43,359 bases of DNA from Variovorax sp. MHTC-1 (GCF_003984645.1 NZ_RWKI01000028.1:1-43359), one strand, 5' to 3'; shown: positions 34,701 through 43,359, counted from the stretch's first letter. A program made the numbers and translations. The notes: generated by a model from the sequence alone, not told the origin.

Positions 34701-37700
34701 GATGTTGATGTCGCGCCCGGCCTGCACGCTCAAGAGGCCCTTGCCGGCATCCACGGTGGCTTGCCGTGCGTTGATGTCGCGCTCCGCCTTGAGGACGGTG
34801 GTGCCATTGGTCGTGATGGTGGTTCCGAGCTCGCGCGAGGAGGACGCGCTCATCGAGTTGTTGCTGCCGATGCCCATGCCCACGACGGTCGTGGACTCGC
34901 GCACCGTCCCCAGGTTGATGTCGTTCTTCGCGCTGATCGAGGTGAAGCCGCCCGGCCCCTTGTTCTCGAGGATGGCGCCGATCAGGTTCACGTCATGGCC
35001 CGCGCTGGCCACCAGCGTGCCGCCGGGGTTGGTCACATACAGGCCCGCCACGCGGTCGATGCTGGTGGTGCTGTTCAGGCCGACACTGTTGGTGGTGGTC
35101 GTGGTGCGGACATTGATGTCGCGCCCGGCTTTGAGCGACAAGCTGTCGCGCGCATCGATCGTCCCTCCGATGTTGTTCAGATCGTTGACGGCATCCAGGG
35201 CGACATTGCCGCTGCTGATGCGCCCGCCCAAGTTGTTGATGTTGTCGGCGTTGATGCTCACCAAGGTGCGGCCTGCGATGGTGCCGGTGTTGGTCACGTC
35301 GCCGCTGCTTTTGATCTTGACGGCGTCCGCACTGAGCAGTGCGCCCGAACCGTCGATGTCACCCGGGCGCACACGCACATAGACCTGCGGCACCAATACC
35401 TGCTGCGTGCTGCCGTCGGACAGGGTGACGGTTTGCTCGACCAACCAGACGATGTCGCTGGTGAGTTGCGCCATCTGCTCGGCTGTGAGCGCGATGCCGG
35501 GGCGCAAGCCGTATTGCTGCGCGAAGGTAGCCCCCGCATTCATCAGCGCGGTGTACTGGTCCTCGTCGTTGTAGAAGCCGTCGAGATAGCGGTAGCCGGT
35601 GAGCTGGGCGACCTGCTCGCGAATGAGCTTCTGTTCATAGAAGCCGTCGCCCAGTCGCTTCTGGATGGTGTCGGGGTCCAGTCCCAGCTTGTCGAGCAGA
35701 TAGTCACTGCCGAGCCAGTTGCGATAGTTGGCAAAGCGCGGATCGGTTTCGATCAGGTAGCGGCTGCCGGGGTCGGGGCGTGTGTTGAAGAGGCTGGCGG
35801 TGGGCACCGACGTGTTGGGCGTGCTGGTGCGAACGACCATCGGAATGGTCCGGCTCGCCCCGGCCCCGGAGCTCGATGCGGTGCTGCCACCGGCACTGCC
35901 CGTTGCATCCACGGTGGTGGCGTCGGCGCCGCTCGGTTGCGTGGACGTGGTGCCGCCAGGCCCGCCGAGGCCGTCGGCGGCGCCGGCATTGCTGCCCGAG
36001 GTTTTGGCGACCCCGCCCACGTTGGCCGGGACTTCGACGATGGTGCCGGGGCGCGGGCCGCCGTTCACGCCGCCGGTGCCGCCCGCATTGGCATTCACGG
36101 CCGCACCAGTTGCCGAAGCCGGTGCGGAGCCGCTGATCCCAAGGTAGTTGGACTCATACCGGACGCTGCCGACGTTGATGGTGTCGGTCGTCGTGTTCGG
36201 GCCCAGCACGGTGAAGTTGTTCGGACCCGTGCCCGGCTTGCTGGCCATGTACCCGGTGACAAGCGTGGTGACGGTGGAGGTCTTGGTGCCCTGCGTGGCC
36301 TCGTTCTTGGAGCCTGCGGCGGTGAGGGTGCCGCCGGCGAGCACCTGGCTGTCGCGGTTGTGGAGGAAGCCGTTGATGTCGATGTTGCCGCCGGCCACGA
36401 TGCGCGCCGGGTCGGTGTGCGTGGCGTAGTCGGTAGTGGCGTCGATGGTGCTGTCCCAGATGCCCCAGCCCTGTCCCACGACGACGACGGAGCCGTCGGC
36501 GTTGCGATGGAACACGTAGCGGCTGGCGTCATCGCCCCAGGTGTCGCTACGGTCCCAGGACTTGCCGTCCATGGTGGCGAGTATCGAGGTGGTCGAATGC
36601 GTGCTTTGCTGCCCCACCTGCAAATGGATGTCCCAGTTGTTGATGGCGCCCATGGCGATGGCCATGCTGCCCAGCGATTCGATGGTGGCGCTGTGGTTGC
36701 TGAGCGTGGCGCCCTGGCCCGTGGCGTAGCGGTTGGCGTCCAGCGCACCGCCGATGAACATGTCGCCGGCACTGAAGATCAGCGCATGCTCGCGGTTGCG
36801 GATGGTGTTGGCCCCGATATCGAGACTTGAGCGCGCGGCGATGGTGCCCGCCTTGGTCACGCCGTTTGCGGTTTCGGCGTCATTGTTGAGCGTCCCGGCA
36901 GCAATGGAGATTCGGTCGCCGTAAATGCGGCCGGTTCCCACGTTGTTGACGATCCCAGCGTTGATCTGCGTGGCGCCGTTACTGTCGATCAAGCCGCGAT
37001 TGGTCAGGGTGCCAGCGGCGTTGACGGTCGTGTTCAGTCCCGCCATCTCCGCATTGGCGGTGTTCTCGACGTTGTTGCCGCCGACGGTGAGCGTCTCGCC
37101 TGCCAGCAGCTTGCCGTTGTTGATGAAGTCGCCGGTGGTGGTGTAGGTCAGGTTGCCGTTGGCGGCCACCTCGGCGTTGTTGACGATGTTCTGCGACAGG
37201 GCAATGCTTAGGTCCTGGCCCGAGACGGCCCGGCCGTCCCCGCTGAACCGGGCAGCATCGATCCGCAGGGTCTTGTCCGCCACCAGCGTGCCGTTCGTGT
37301 TGGCCAGGTCGAGCGTCTTGGCCGCGGGATTGGCCGCACTCGGATCCTTGATCGTCAGCGTGTCGCCGGCGGAGATCAGGCCTGCAGTGTTGTCGACGCT
37401 GCCGCCACTGGTGATGGTGGCGTTGACGTCGGCGCGGATGGCACCGGTGTTGTTGTTCAGGCTGCCGGTCGAGAGGGCCACGTTCTGGCCCTCTATGCCC
37501 TGCTCGGCGCCCTGCGTGCTGGCGTTCGCCAGCGTGCCCGCATTCAGCGTCGTCGTCGCGAGCGAGCGGATCAGGCTGGCCGTGTTGTCGATCGCACCGG
37601 CATCGATGCGCAGGTCGCCGATGGCCTGCGTCTGGCCGCCGCGGTTGTCGTAGCCGGCGCCATTGGTGTGGATGGCCACCGCGCCCTGGCCGAGCACCAT

Positions 37701-40700
37701 ACCGCCGGTGGCATTGGTAAAGGTTTGCGTGCTGGCGCTCAGCGCGCCCTTCGCGCCGATGAAGCCAGCCGTGTTGTTCACGGCGCCGGTGCTTAACGTC
37801 AGCGTGTCGCCGCTGGTGATGCCGCCCTGCTTGTTGTCGTAGCTGGCGGCTGCAGTATTGATGAGCGCCTGGCCATTGGTGTCGATGCGCATCGCACCGC
37901 CGGACTGGATCAGGCCGGCGGTGTTGGTGAGCACGCCCGACTTCAGGTCGACGCCCTGCGTCGCCGCCAGCGTGCCCTGCGTGTTGTTCAGCGCGTTGCC
38001 GCGGGTGTCGACCGAGAGGCTGTCGCCGCCCACCTTGCCGCCGGCGTTCACGAGCCCACCGTTGGCGAGCGCGACGTCGCCTCCTGCTTGCAGCTTGCCG
38101 GTGCTGTTGTCGGTGATGCCTGCGGTGGTGACGCGCAGGTCGCCGTTGACGGCCGCGGTGATGCCGCGCGTGTTGTCCAGGCTGGCGGCTTCGACAGTGG
38201 TGTTGCCGTTGGCGGCCAAGGTGCCGTCGACGTTGGTCAGGGTACCGGCAACGGTCGCGCTGAGATCGCCGACCGCGGTGATACGCCCTTCGGCGTTGTT
38301 GTTCAGGCTGCCGGCATTCAGCGTGGCATTGCCGCCCGCGACGATCTCTCCCTTGCTGCTGTTGTCCAGCATGCCGTCGACTGTCAGGCCGAGGTTCGAA
38401 GTCTCGGCCGCACGGAGGGTGCCGCCCTGGTTGCTCAGACTGCCCGCGGCGACGGCGGTGTTGCCGTTGCTCGCGATGGTGCCGGCGTTGTTGTTCAAGG
38501 CACCCACCACCGTGATGCGCGTGGCGCCCGCTTCGCCCTGGACGATCTTGCCACCCTGGTTGCTCAAGGCGCCGGCATCGATGGTGATCTGCTTGGCGTA
38601 GGTGTGGCCCCCGTCCTGGTTGAAGTCGCCCGCAAGGTTGACGATCAGCGCGCCGTTGCCAGTGATCTGGCCGTTGGCGCCGCTGTAGCTGCCGCCGCCA
38701 ATGCTCAGGGCGCCGCTGCCCGCGTGCTCGATCTTGCCGCCGCTGTTGGCGAAGCTCGCGGCCGAGAGGCTCAGGTCCTGGCCATTGGTGGCGATGCGGC
38801 CCTGGGTGTTGTCGATGGCACCCGAGGTGGCGATGGTCGTCGCGCCGGTGCCGGTCTGGACGATCTCGCCGCCATTGGTGTTAACAAGATTCGAGACGCT
38901 CAGGCTCAGTCGGCCGGCATTGAGCTTGCCGCCCTGGTTGACGAGCGTCTGGCTGCTTTGACTGTTGGCCGTCACGCTCAGCTCGCCCAGCGTGGCAATG
39001 GTTGCTCCGCTCGTAGCGACGTTGCCCTGGGTGGCGGTGAGCGCAACGTTGGCGGCACTGGTGTTGCTGAAGGACAGGTCGATGTCGTCGCCTCGCAGAA
39101 CGGCATCGCCGGCGGCGAGGTTGGTGCCCGCGGCCACCAGTGCACCAGTGGTCGTCACGTGTAGATCGCCCACCCCCCCGAGCTTGCCATCGGCCTGGAT
39201 GCCAGCGCCGAGCACACCGGTGCTGTTGCTCTGCAGGCTGCCAGCATTGATCGTCGTATGGCGGCCGGCCGTGATGCTGCCGTCGTTGGCCAGTTGCCCA
39301 ACCACTGTGACTGTGGCGTCATTGCTGCCGCGCAAATTGCCGCTGCTGGCGAGGCTGCCGGCCTGGATGCTCAGGTCGGTCGCCGCGCTGATCTGGCCTT
39401 GGGCATTGGTCAACGCTCCGCCCAGGTTCAGCCGAGCGCTGGCCTGTGCCGATTGGATCGTGCCCTGCGCGTTGTCCAGCGCGCCGGCATGGAGCGTCAG
39501 GCCTTGGTTGGCGATCAGGGTGCCCGTGTTGTTGATCACTGCGCCCTGAACGCTTGCCGTCACGCTGCCCAGCCCGGAGATGGTGCCCTTGTTGTTGTTC
39601 AGGCTTCCGGCGTTCAGGGTCGTGTTGCCGTTGGCAGCAATGGTGCCAACGGCGTTGCTGGTGGCAGCGGTCGTTGTGCTGGACACGTCGCCCACCGCGG
39701 TGATGCGCCCGGCGTCGTTGCCGAGGCGGCCCGCATGGATCGTGATGTTGCCGCCGGCGCCGATCTCGCCCTGCTGGCTGTTGTCCAGCAGATCCGTCAC
39801 CGTCAGCGCGAGATCGGAGTCTTCGGCCGCACGAATGGTGCCGCCCTGGTTGCCCAGGCTGCCCGCCGCGATGGTGGTGGCACCGTTGCTTGCGATGGTG
39901 CCGCCGCTGTTGTCGAGGGAGCCCGACACCGCGATGGTGGTTGCGCCGGTGCCGGTCTGCACGATCTCGCCGCCGTTCGTATTGGCGATGTTGGAGACGT
40001 GGAGGTCGAGCTGGCCGGCATTGAGGATGCCCGCATCGTTCACCAGCGTTTGAGCAGACTGCGCCTTGGCGGTCACGCTCAGCGTGCCCGGCGTGGCGAC
40101 CGTCGCACCACTCGTGGTGACATTGCCCTGGGTGGCGGTCAGTGCGATGTTCGCCGCGCTGGTGGTGCTGGATGACAGGTCCACGCTCGCGCCCTGCAGC
40201 ACGGCATCGCCCGCGGCAAGCTGGGTGCCGGTGGCCACCAACGCGCCGGTGGTCGTCACGCTCAGATCGCCGGCGCTGCCGAGCTTGCCATCGGCCTGGA
40301 TGCCGGCGCCCAGCACGCTGGTGCTTTGCAGGCTGCCGGCGGTGACGGTCGCGTGGCGCCCGGCCGTGATGCTGCCGTCGTTGACGAGTGCGCCGGCCAC
40401 GTCGATCTTGGTGTCGTTGCTGCCGCGCAGCGAACCGCTGTTGCTCAGGCTCCCCGCCTGGATCGACAGGTCCGTGGCCGCGCCGATCGTGCCTTGTGCG
40501 TTCTGCAGTTGATTCGTCACCGTGAGCCGCGTGCCGGCAGTGGCCGACTGGATGCTGCCCTTGCTGTTGTCGAGCGACTGCGCATCGAGGGCAACGCCCT
40601 GGTTCGCCAGCAGGGTGCCGGCGCTGTTGTCGAGTGCGCCGCTGACATTGGCCGTCAAGCTGCCTGCCGCGGAGACGGTGCCTCGCGCGTTGTCGAGCGC

Positions 40701-42458
40701 GCCGCCGGCGCTCAAGCTCGCATCGCTGTTGCTCTCGAGCTTGCCGTCCTGGTTGACCACGTCGCCGGTCGCGGCAATGTTCAGGCTGCCTGCGCGCAGG
40801 CTCCCGCCGGTGTTGTCGAAGCGGTCGACATGGGCGCTGAAGTTGTTCGCAACGTTGACCGTGCCGCCCACGTTGCTGAAGCTCGGGCCGCCGACAGCCA
40901 GGCTCGTCGTGGCGAGCGAGCCGCCGTTGTTGTTGATCTGCGGCGTCTGCAGGGCGATGGGGCCGCCTGCATAGATGCGGCCGCCATCGTTGAGGATGGC
41001 GCCGGCGGCGGTGAGGCTGCCGGGGGCGGGAGGCACGTAGGGCTGTGACGGCGCCGTGCCGCCGCTGCTGCCGGTGCCGGTGCCGGTGCCAGTGCCAGTG
41101 CCAGTGCCACCACCATCGCCCGTGGTCGGCGTGCCGGGGTCCGTGGTGCCGCCGGTGGCTGTTCCGCCCGTGCCTGTGCCGGGATTGGGCTGCGCAGGCG
41201 CCTCGGGAATCGGCTCCGCCCCGATCACGCCACCCGCGGTATTGCTCAAGCTCGGTGCCGCCACCGTCAGGCCGACGCTGCTGGTCTGGCGGATGGTGCC
41301 GCCGCGGTTGTCGATGTCGCCGCCCGCGCTCGCGAATTCGACCCTCGGGCCTTCGAGCGTGCCGCCCGCGTTCCCGAGCGTGCCCTGCGTCGCGATCTTG
41401 AGTTCGCCGCCGGCGGCGATGCGGCCGCTGTTGGCCAGGCTGTCGGCATTCAGATTGGCACCGGCACTCGCCTGCAGCGTGCCGATGTTCTCCAGCCGCC
41501 CGGCCGCGGTGACGACGAGCTGGCCGGCACCGGCCAGCGTGCCCGCACCGTTCGCCGCCTGGATGGTGCCGGCATTGCGCGCGCCCAGCCCGGCCTCGGT
41601 GCCGATCAGCATGATCTTGTTGGCGTACATGCCGCCGAGCTGCGCGACATCGAGTGCGAAGGTGGGCGTGGGGCCGGTGCCCGTCGTCGGGCTGATCTGC
41701 CCGTGGTCGGCCGAGACCTGGTTGGCCCCGGTCACCACCTTGAGCTCGTTGGCCCAGAGGCCGGCATTGACCTGCACGGCGCGTGCGAGGATGGCCGCGT
41801 AGTCGGTGCGGCTCAGATCGAGCCCGGCGCCATCGATGCTGATGGCGCCGCCGCGCACCACATAGCTGTCGAGCCCGCCCTGCGCATTGAGCTGCGGCGT
41901 GCCGGTCGTGAGCGTCGCGCGGCTGGCGTTGATGAAACCGCCGCCATCGACCGCAATGCCCGCCGGGTTGGCGATGATCACCTCGGCCCGCTGGCCGCCG
42001 ACTTCCACGTAGCCGCGCAGCTGCGTCGGGTTGCCGCTCGTGATCTCGTTGAGGATGATGCGCGCCGGGCCCGTCGCCAGGTAGGGATTGCCTTGGACGA
42101 AGCCGCCCAACTGCGTCTGCACATCGGTGCGGCTGTTGTTGAGGATGGCGCCATTGCGCTGAACGTCGAACTGGTGGAAGAGGTTGCGCGAGACACCGGC
42201 TGCGCTGGGCGTCTGGATATTGACCAGGGGCACGCCATTGGGCGCCAGCAGCACCGTGGGCCGCAGGTTGGGCGCCACGCCCGGCGCGCCGACGATCTGC
42301 GCCGGCGCCGGTGCAACGGCCAGCAGGCCAGCCAGCGTGGTCGCCACCACGCCCGAGGTCGCCCCCGTCGCCTTGCCCGCGCTCCTAACCGTCTCCTGAA
42401 CGGCCATACGAACTCCGCGAGCGGCGTTGAAGACGATGCGGTGAAGGTGCTTGTTCAT
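31761..42458 (-). CDS. cdiA: CdiA: two-partner secreted contact-dependent toxin with NS-type nuclease tip
   Basis: 3565 aa. Residues 1-32 (MNKHLHRIVFNAARG..., AVQETVRSAGKATG) are the extended signal peptide region. A TPS secretion domain follows to ~300 (FHQFDVQRNGAILNNS, IILNEITSGNPTQLRGY, IIANPAGIAVDGGGF). A Gly/Thr/Pro linker lies near 425-475, then long filamentous-haemagglutinin repeats, a YLLDKLGLDPD / LRPGIALTAEQMAQLTSDIVWLVE block, and more FHA repeats. A DUF637-like region precedes AANNFLAHDENQARKKA (~3217), the pretoxin junction, which takes the place of VENN. A pretoxin segment (DLTPVVGDIKGLLEA) comes next. The tip (~3425-3565) is an Endonuclea_NS_2 nuclease with DEGGHLIASSLGG (His3485) and INIVPQ. 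It is exported by CdiB, displayed on the cell surface and delivered into neighbours. Confidence 0.93.
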   Translation of the reverse strand: MNKHLHRIVFNAARGVRMAVQETVRSAGKATGATSGVVATTLAGLLAVAPAPAQIVGAPGVAPNLRPTVLLAPNGVPLVNIQTPSAAGVSRNLFHQFDVQRNGAILNNSRTDVQTQLGGFVQGNPYLATGPARIILNEITSGNPTQLRGYVEVGGQRAEVIIANPAGIAVDGGGFINASRATLTTGTPQLNAQGGLDSYVVRGGAISIDGAGLDLSRTDYAAILARAVQVNAGLWANELKVVTGANQVSADHGQISPTTGTGPTPTFALDVAQLGGMYANKIMLIGTEAGLGARNAGTIQAANGAGTLAGAGQLVVTAAGRLENIGTLQASAGANLNADSLANSGRIAAGGELKIATQGTLGNAGGTLEGPRVEFASAGGDIDNRGGTIRQTSSVGLTVAAPSLSNTAGGVIGAEPIPEAPAQPNPGTGTGGTATGGTTDPGTPTTGDGGGTGTGTGTGTGTGSSGGTAPSQPYVPPAPGSLTAAGAILNDGGRIYAGGPIALQTPQINNNGGSLATTSLAVGGPSFSNVGGTVNVANNFSAHVDRFDNTGGSLRAGSLNIAATGDVVNQDGKLESNSDASLSAGGALDNARGTVSAAGSLTANVSGALDNSAGTLLANQGVALDAQSLDNSKGSIQSATAGTRLTVTNQLQNAQGTIGAATDLSIQAGSLSNSGSLRGSNDTKIDVAGALVNDGSITAGRHATVTAGSLQSTSVLGAGIQADGKLGSAGDLSVTTTGALVATGTQLAAGDAVLQGASVDLSSSTTSAANIALTATQGNVTTSGATVATPGTLSVTAKAQSAQTLVNDAGILNAGQLDLHVSNIANTNGGEIVQTGTGATTIAVSGSLDNSGGTIASNGATTIAAGSLGNQGGTIRAAEDSDLALTVTDLLDNSQQGEIGAGGNITIHAGRLGNDAGRITAVGDVSSTTTAATSNAVGTIAANGNTTLNAGSLNNNKGTISGLGSVTASVQGAVINNTGTLIANQGLTLHAGALDNAQGTIQSAQASARLNLGGALTNAQGQISAATDLSIQAGSLASSGNLRGSNDATVTVVGQLANDGSITAGRHTTINAGSLQSNSTGVLGAGIQADGKLGGVGDLHVTTTGALVAAGTNLAAGDAVLRGDDIDLSFSNTSAANVALTATQGNVATSGATIATLGELSVTANSQSSQTLVNQGGKLNAGRLSLSVSNLVNTNGGEIVQTGTGATTIATSGAIDNTQGRIATNGQDLSLSAASFANSGGKIEHAGSGALSIGGGSYSGANGQITGNGALIVNLAGDFNQDGGHTYAKQITIDAGALSNQGGKIVQGEAGATRITVVGALNNNAGTIASNGNTAVAAGSLSNQGGTLRAAETSNLGLTVDGMLDNSSKGEIVAGGNATLNAGSLNNNAEGRITAVGDLSATVAGTLTNVDGTLAANGNTTVEAASLDNTRGITAAVNGDLRVTTAGITDNSTGKLQAGGDVALANGGLVNAGGKVGGDSLSVDTRGNALNNTQGTLAATQGVDLKSGVLTNTAGLIQSGGAMRIDTNGQALINTAAASYDNKQGGITSGDTLTLSTGAVNNTAGFIGAKGALSASTQTFTNATGGMVLGQGAVAIHTNGAGYDNRGGQTQAIGDLRIDAGAIDNTASLIRSLATTTLNAGTLANASTQGAEQGIEGQNVALSTGSLNNNTGAIRADVNATITSGGSVDNTAGLISAGDTLTIKDPSAANPAAKTLDLANTNGTLVADKTLRIDAARFSGDGRAVSGQDLSIALSQNIVNNAEVAANGNLTYTTTGDFINNGKLLAGETLTVGGNNVENTANAEMAGLNTTVNAAGTLTNRGLIDSNGATQINAGIVNNVGTGRIYGDRISIAAGTLNNDAETANGVTKAGTIAARSSLDIGANTIRNREHALIFSAGDMFIGGALDANRYATGQGATLSNHSATIESLGSMAIAMGAINNWDIHLQVGQQSTHSTTSILATMDGKSWDRSDTWGDDASRYVFHRNADGSVVVVGQGWGIWDSTIDATTDYATHTDPARIVAGGNIDINGFLHNRDSQVLAGGTLTAAGSKNEATQGTKTSTVTTLVTGYMASKPGTGPNNFTVLGPNTTTDTINVGSVRYESNYLGISGSAPASATGAAVNANAGGTGGVNGGPRPGTIVEVPANVGGVAKTSGSNAGAADGLGGPGGTTSTQPSGADATTVDATGSAGGSTASSSGAGASRTIPMVVRTSTPNTSVPTASLFNTRPDPGSRYLIETDPRFANYRNWLGSDYLLDKLGLDPDTIQKRLGDGFYEQKLIREQVAQLTGYRYLDGFYNDEDQYTALMNAGATFAQQYGLRPGIALTAEQMAQLTSDIVWLVEQTVTLSDGSTQQVLVPQVYVRVRPGDIDGSGALLSADAVKIKSSGDVTNTGTIAGRTLVSINADNINNLGGRISSGNVALDAVNDLNNIGGTIDARDSLSLKAGRDINVRTTTTTNSVGLNSTTSIDRVAGLYVTNPGGTLVASAGHDVNLIGAILENKGPGGFTSISAKNDINLGTVRESTTVVGMGIGSNNSMSASSSRELGTTITTNGTTVLKAERDINARQATVDAGKGLLSVQAGRDINIASGQAQTSGSFSAQWTDKGVTRSTDNKLSSEFANSTSIGSSFSGGLVSLAAKNDIYIEGSHISGTQGVMIDAGRVLSIVEGRNTTYSSAEQDRKTSGVSGLLGMAVGAPITPVLPFSKGSTTGIELQSDTASASTITSSQGGVLLQGGTVNMVGVQVDAAKDITINGGQVTIQAATNTSSVTGTSSTSGKGLTANQFIWHDPSTGINAKRTITTEIQDSTLTRTTLNGANVTISAADTLAMFGTTVNTPGTLALNADTLLLGTQTTEHSQSETSQGRDLGYQKAKDKGTQDQTTHYNQFNVGNLAVNANQVQAGLGARDSLEQLAKQPGMGWVEQLNNDPKLQGKIDWVRVEEAHKNWNHEQQGLTPEGAAIVTLVVAYFTAGATTGAGEAAGSSLGAANSITLSNGTLFVGQGLSTSGAVIAGATTAGLTALASQAAVALINNQFDIGATLDDLGSSSSVKNLLTAIVTGGVLQGLDLNPTGLPTVGGGTQQFMTQLGQNLTAGAARAVIGTAINGGSLEENLKEGLKSAILDTIAAQGANAIGDNLDGFANKVAHAIAGCVVGAAKADSASGCGAGALGAAIGEIAAEAYGRQADTVQFAGLMSGLAVAVTGGDASQINIGSQAGSNAAANNFLAHDENQARKKAIVACNSGDDAACAERDAWNAKDKARDDKLRAACYADGASQQCAQWISFAKAAEATYRSTPDNASLRDEIRFGMYSDAAERTEIQRLINSTPHATPMGAQGEAVLRSLAELTLDLTPVVGDIKGLLEAETPFDYTLAVVGALGPMGDAAKLLIKEAKALLDAGDAAGAAVKLADAQSTIKATVGSKGAWDTALNGQLKPGAVYELSNGHKYVTDASGRVDKVEGTLALNAMDRNPYQQCAAGKCGAAKDEGGHLIASSLGGAGDRINIVPQASTLNRGDWRAMENEFRNALKEGKSVTVKIDVGYPAGGGVRPNAFLVEATVGGVIKRFPFTQ
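38810..40650 (-). repeat. Long internal duplication in cdiA
   Basis: Two homologous stretches (about 38810-39545 and 39911-40646) lie 1095-1101 nt apart; for example GAGCTTGCCATCGGCCTGG starts at 39180 and 40281. The offset changes by 6 nt through a two-codon indel (LQSNSTGVLG against LQSTSVLG). The period is about 365-367 codons, in frame. A third, partial relative of the intervening part lies near 38411. Confidence 0.75.
41071..41106 (-). repeat. In-frame hexamer repeat in the cdiA linker
   Basis: Three CCGGTG units followed by three CCAGTG units, encoding a Gly-Thr run in the low-complexity linker after the secretion domain. Being a multiple of three, unit gain or loss would change linker length and keep the frame. 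Confidence 0.8.
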
Positions 42459-42493
42459 CTTTTTTCCCCGAGGTCGCTCGATAAGCAGCGCGA

Positions 42494-43210
42494 CTACTGC
42501 GCCGCGGACACGGATGAAGCCGTGGCTGGCTTCTCGACGCCGCTGTAGGCGCGGTCGATGGAGCTTCGGTCGAATGGCGGGAGGACGGATGTCTTGATCT
42601 CCACGCCCTTCATCGCCGGGAAATTCGAACGGAACGCTTCCAGGTCGATGCCCGAGCGATCCGCAACGACCACGTCGAAGGTTCCGCCCGAGATTCCGGT
42701 CGCGGCCTGATCGATCAAGGGAATGACGCTGCCGGCGCGAAACTCGTGATCCTTCTTGGGCCGCAGTTCCGCGCTGATGCGCCCGACATACATCACCGAT
42801 CTTTCGGGAAGCTCGAAGGCCAGCCCCAGCGGCAGATGCCAGGTTCCATTGACGGGGAACTTCTTGATCTGTCCGAAAGCGCCGGCAAAGCTGTACTTCC
42901 CGGGGGGCAACGCGATTCGAATCAGCGCCACATAGCGCGAGCCGTCCCCATAGTCCATGCCTTCTTCATCGATCTTGAATGGCATCGAGTCGCGGGCGGA
43001 GGTCGCGCCGGCCGGGAGCACTCTCACCGCCAGCGGCCACGGCACCAGCCGCGTGCTGTCGCGCTGCGACATCTCGAGGCTGGCGAGCACATACGATTGC
43101 TTGTCCAGATCGAGCTGAGTTGTCTTGCTGTCCAGGGGCATGCGCGCCGCACAACCCGCTAGCCCCACGACCGCAAGACACGAAATCACACGAAGAAAAA
43201 ACGGGTTCAC
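42494..43210 (-). CDS. Lipoprotein encoded between cdiB and cdiA
   Basis: 238 aa with a lipoprotein signal: hydrophobic VISCLAVVGLAGC, lipobox Cys20. The mature part is beta-rich (YVALIRIALPPGKYSFAGAFG, MYVGRISAELRPKKDHEF). It starts 10 nt after the cdiB stop and ends 35 nt before cdiA, so it belongs to the operon. A CDI accessory lipoprotein such as BcpO of Burkholderia is a functional analogy; I see no clear sequence match. Probably periplasmic or outer-membrane, assisting export or surface display (inference). Confidence 0.75.
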   Translation of the reverse strand: MNPFFLRVISCLAVVGLAGCAARMPLDSKTTQLDLDKQSYVLASLEMSQRDSTRLVPWPLAVRVLPAGATSARDSMPFKIDEEGMDYGDGSRYVALIRIALPPGKYSFAGAFGQIKKFPVNGTWHLPLGLAFELPERSVMYVGRISAELRPKKDHEFRAGSVIPLIDQAATGISGGTFDVVVADRSGIDLEAFRSNFPAMKGVEIKTSVLPPFDRSSIDRAYSGVEKPATASSVSAAQ

Positions 43211-43220
43211 AGCAAAGCTT

Positions 43221-43359
43221 TCAGAAGTTGAAGTTGAAGTTGAGGTTGAACCCGGCGGTCGTACTGGCCGTGCGGTAGCCCTCGGGCTTGCTGATCGGCG
43301 CGCCGACGAAGAGGTCGTAGTTCAGGCCCTTCACGGCGCCGCGCAGTCCGATCACGCCC
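43221..43359 (-). CDS. cdiB: CdiB/FhaC/ShlB-type outer-membrane transporter, C-terminal end (partial)
   Basis: 46 residues reach the window edge: GVIGLRGAVKGLNYDLFVG, then APISKPEGYRTASTT and FNLNFNFNF-stop. This is the last strands of a TpsB barrel, with alternating residues and a terminal Phe as outer-membrane barrels require. It is the exporter for the CdiA that follows. The start lies beyond the window. Confidence 0.85.
   Translation of the reverse strand, partial: GVIGLRGAVKGLNYDLFVGAPISKPEGYRTASTTAGFNLNFNFNF

Noticed and set aside
34518..36830. 770-aa plus-strand open frame
   Set aside because: Lies wholly antisense to cdiA and has no recognisable domain.
38410..41340. Regularly repeated units that might be taken for a CRISPR or satellite array
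   Set aside because: They are in frame, diverged and translate to filamentous-haemagglutinin repeats of CdiA.

Overview
High-GC DNA that looks like a betaproteobacterium of the order Burkholderiales, probably Comamonadaceae (Variovorax/Acidovorax-like). This rests on codon use, the style of the genes and the divergent integrase/KfrA-like pair. No rRNA, tRNA or CRISPR array was seen. The window is accessory DNA: several functional modules separated by zones of broken gene fragments.

Layout. (1) 53-2000: a MerR-controlled thiol module (MerR, CxxC thioredoxin-like protein, CcdA-like membrane protein, GDCCVxC protein) with a near-perfect MerR operator and a second MerR-type promoter driving a 67-aa protein. 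(2) 2280-9351: eight co-directional minus-strand genes. The order of transcription is SAM methyltransferase, haem-oxygenase-fold diiron oxidase-like protein, DUF1330, EamA exporter, AlaX-type tRNA-editing protein, a truncated Rieske protein, Leu/Phe/Val dehydrogenase, ArgE-like deacylase. The first six genes are visibly lower in G+C than their surroundings. I infer a horizontally acquired pathway for a toxic non-protein amino acid or a derivative, with export and tRNA editing as self-protection. This is the best candidate here for an undescribed system. (3) 9618-12502: an AraC regulator divergent from an AidB-like acyl-CoA dehydrogenase, with three 21-bp-phased repeats between them.

(4) 12599-15082: transposase remnants (IS110, IS3) and a cluster of toxin-antitoxin genes (a broken MazE-like antitoxin, a ParE-like toxin with its antitoxin, and ParDE) around a 28-bp perfect palindrome. 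(5) 15149-16860: a gene graveyard of six truncated genes, including part of an integrase whose full-length relative lies at 28.1-29.3 kb. (6) 16890-25616: a nine-gene operon (ferredoxin, NAD(P)H oxidoreductase, cytosine-deaminase-like amidohydrolase, RidA, creatininase-family hydrolase, ABC importer, FAD oxidase). It lies behind a RutR-like TetR regulator and a RutR-type operator, and probably handles uptake and breakdown of a pyrimidine-like nitrogen heterocycle.

(7) 25910-27420: a second graveyard. (8) 27451-30446: VapBC, a tyrosine recombinase and a divergent KfrA-like coiled-coil DNA-binding protein. (9) 30547-43359: a contact-dependent inhibition (two-partner secretion) operon: end of CdiB, a lipoprotein, a 3565-aa CdiA with a C-terminal DNA/RNA non-specific nuclease, a DUF600/YezG-like immunity protein, then a protein with three AP2-like repeats.
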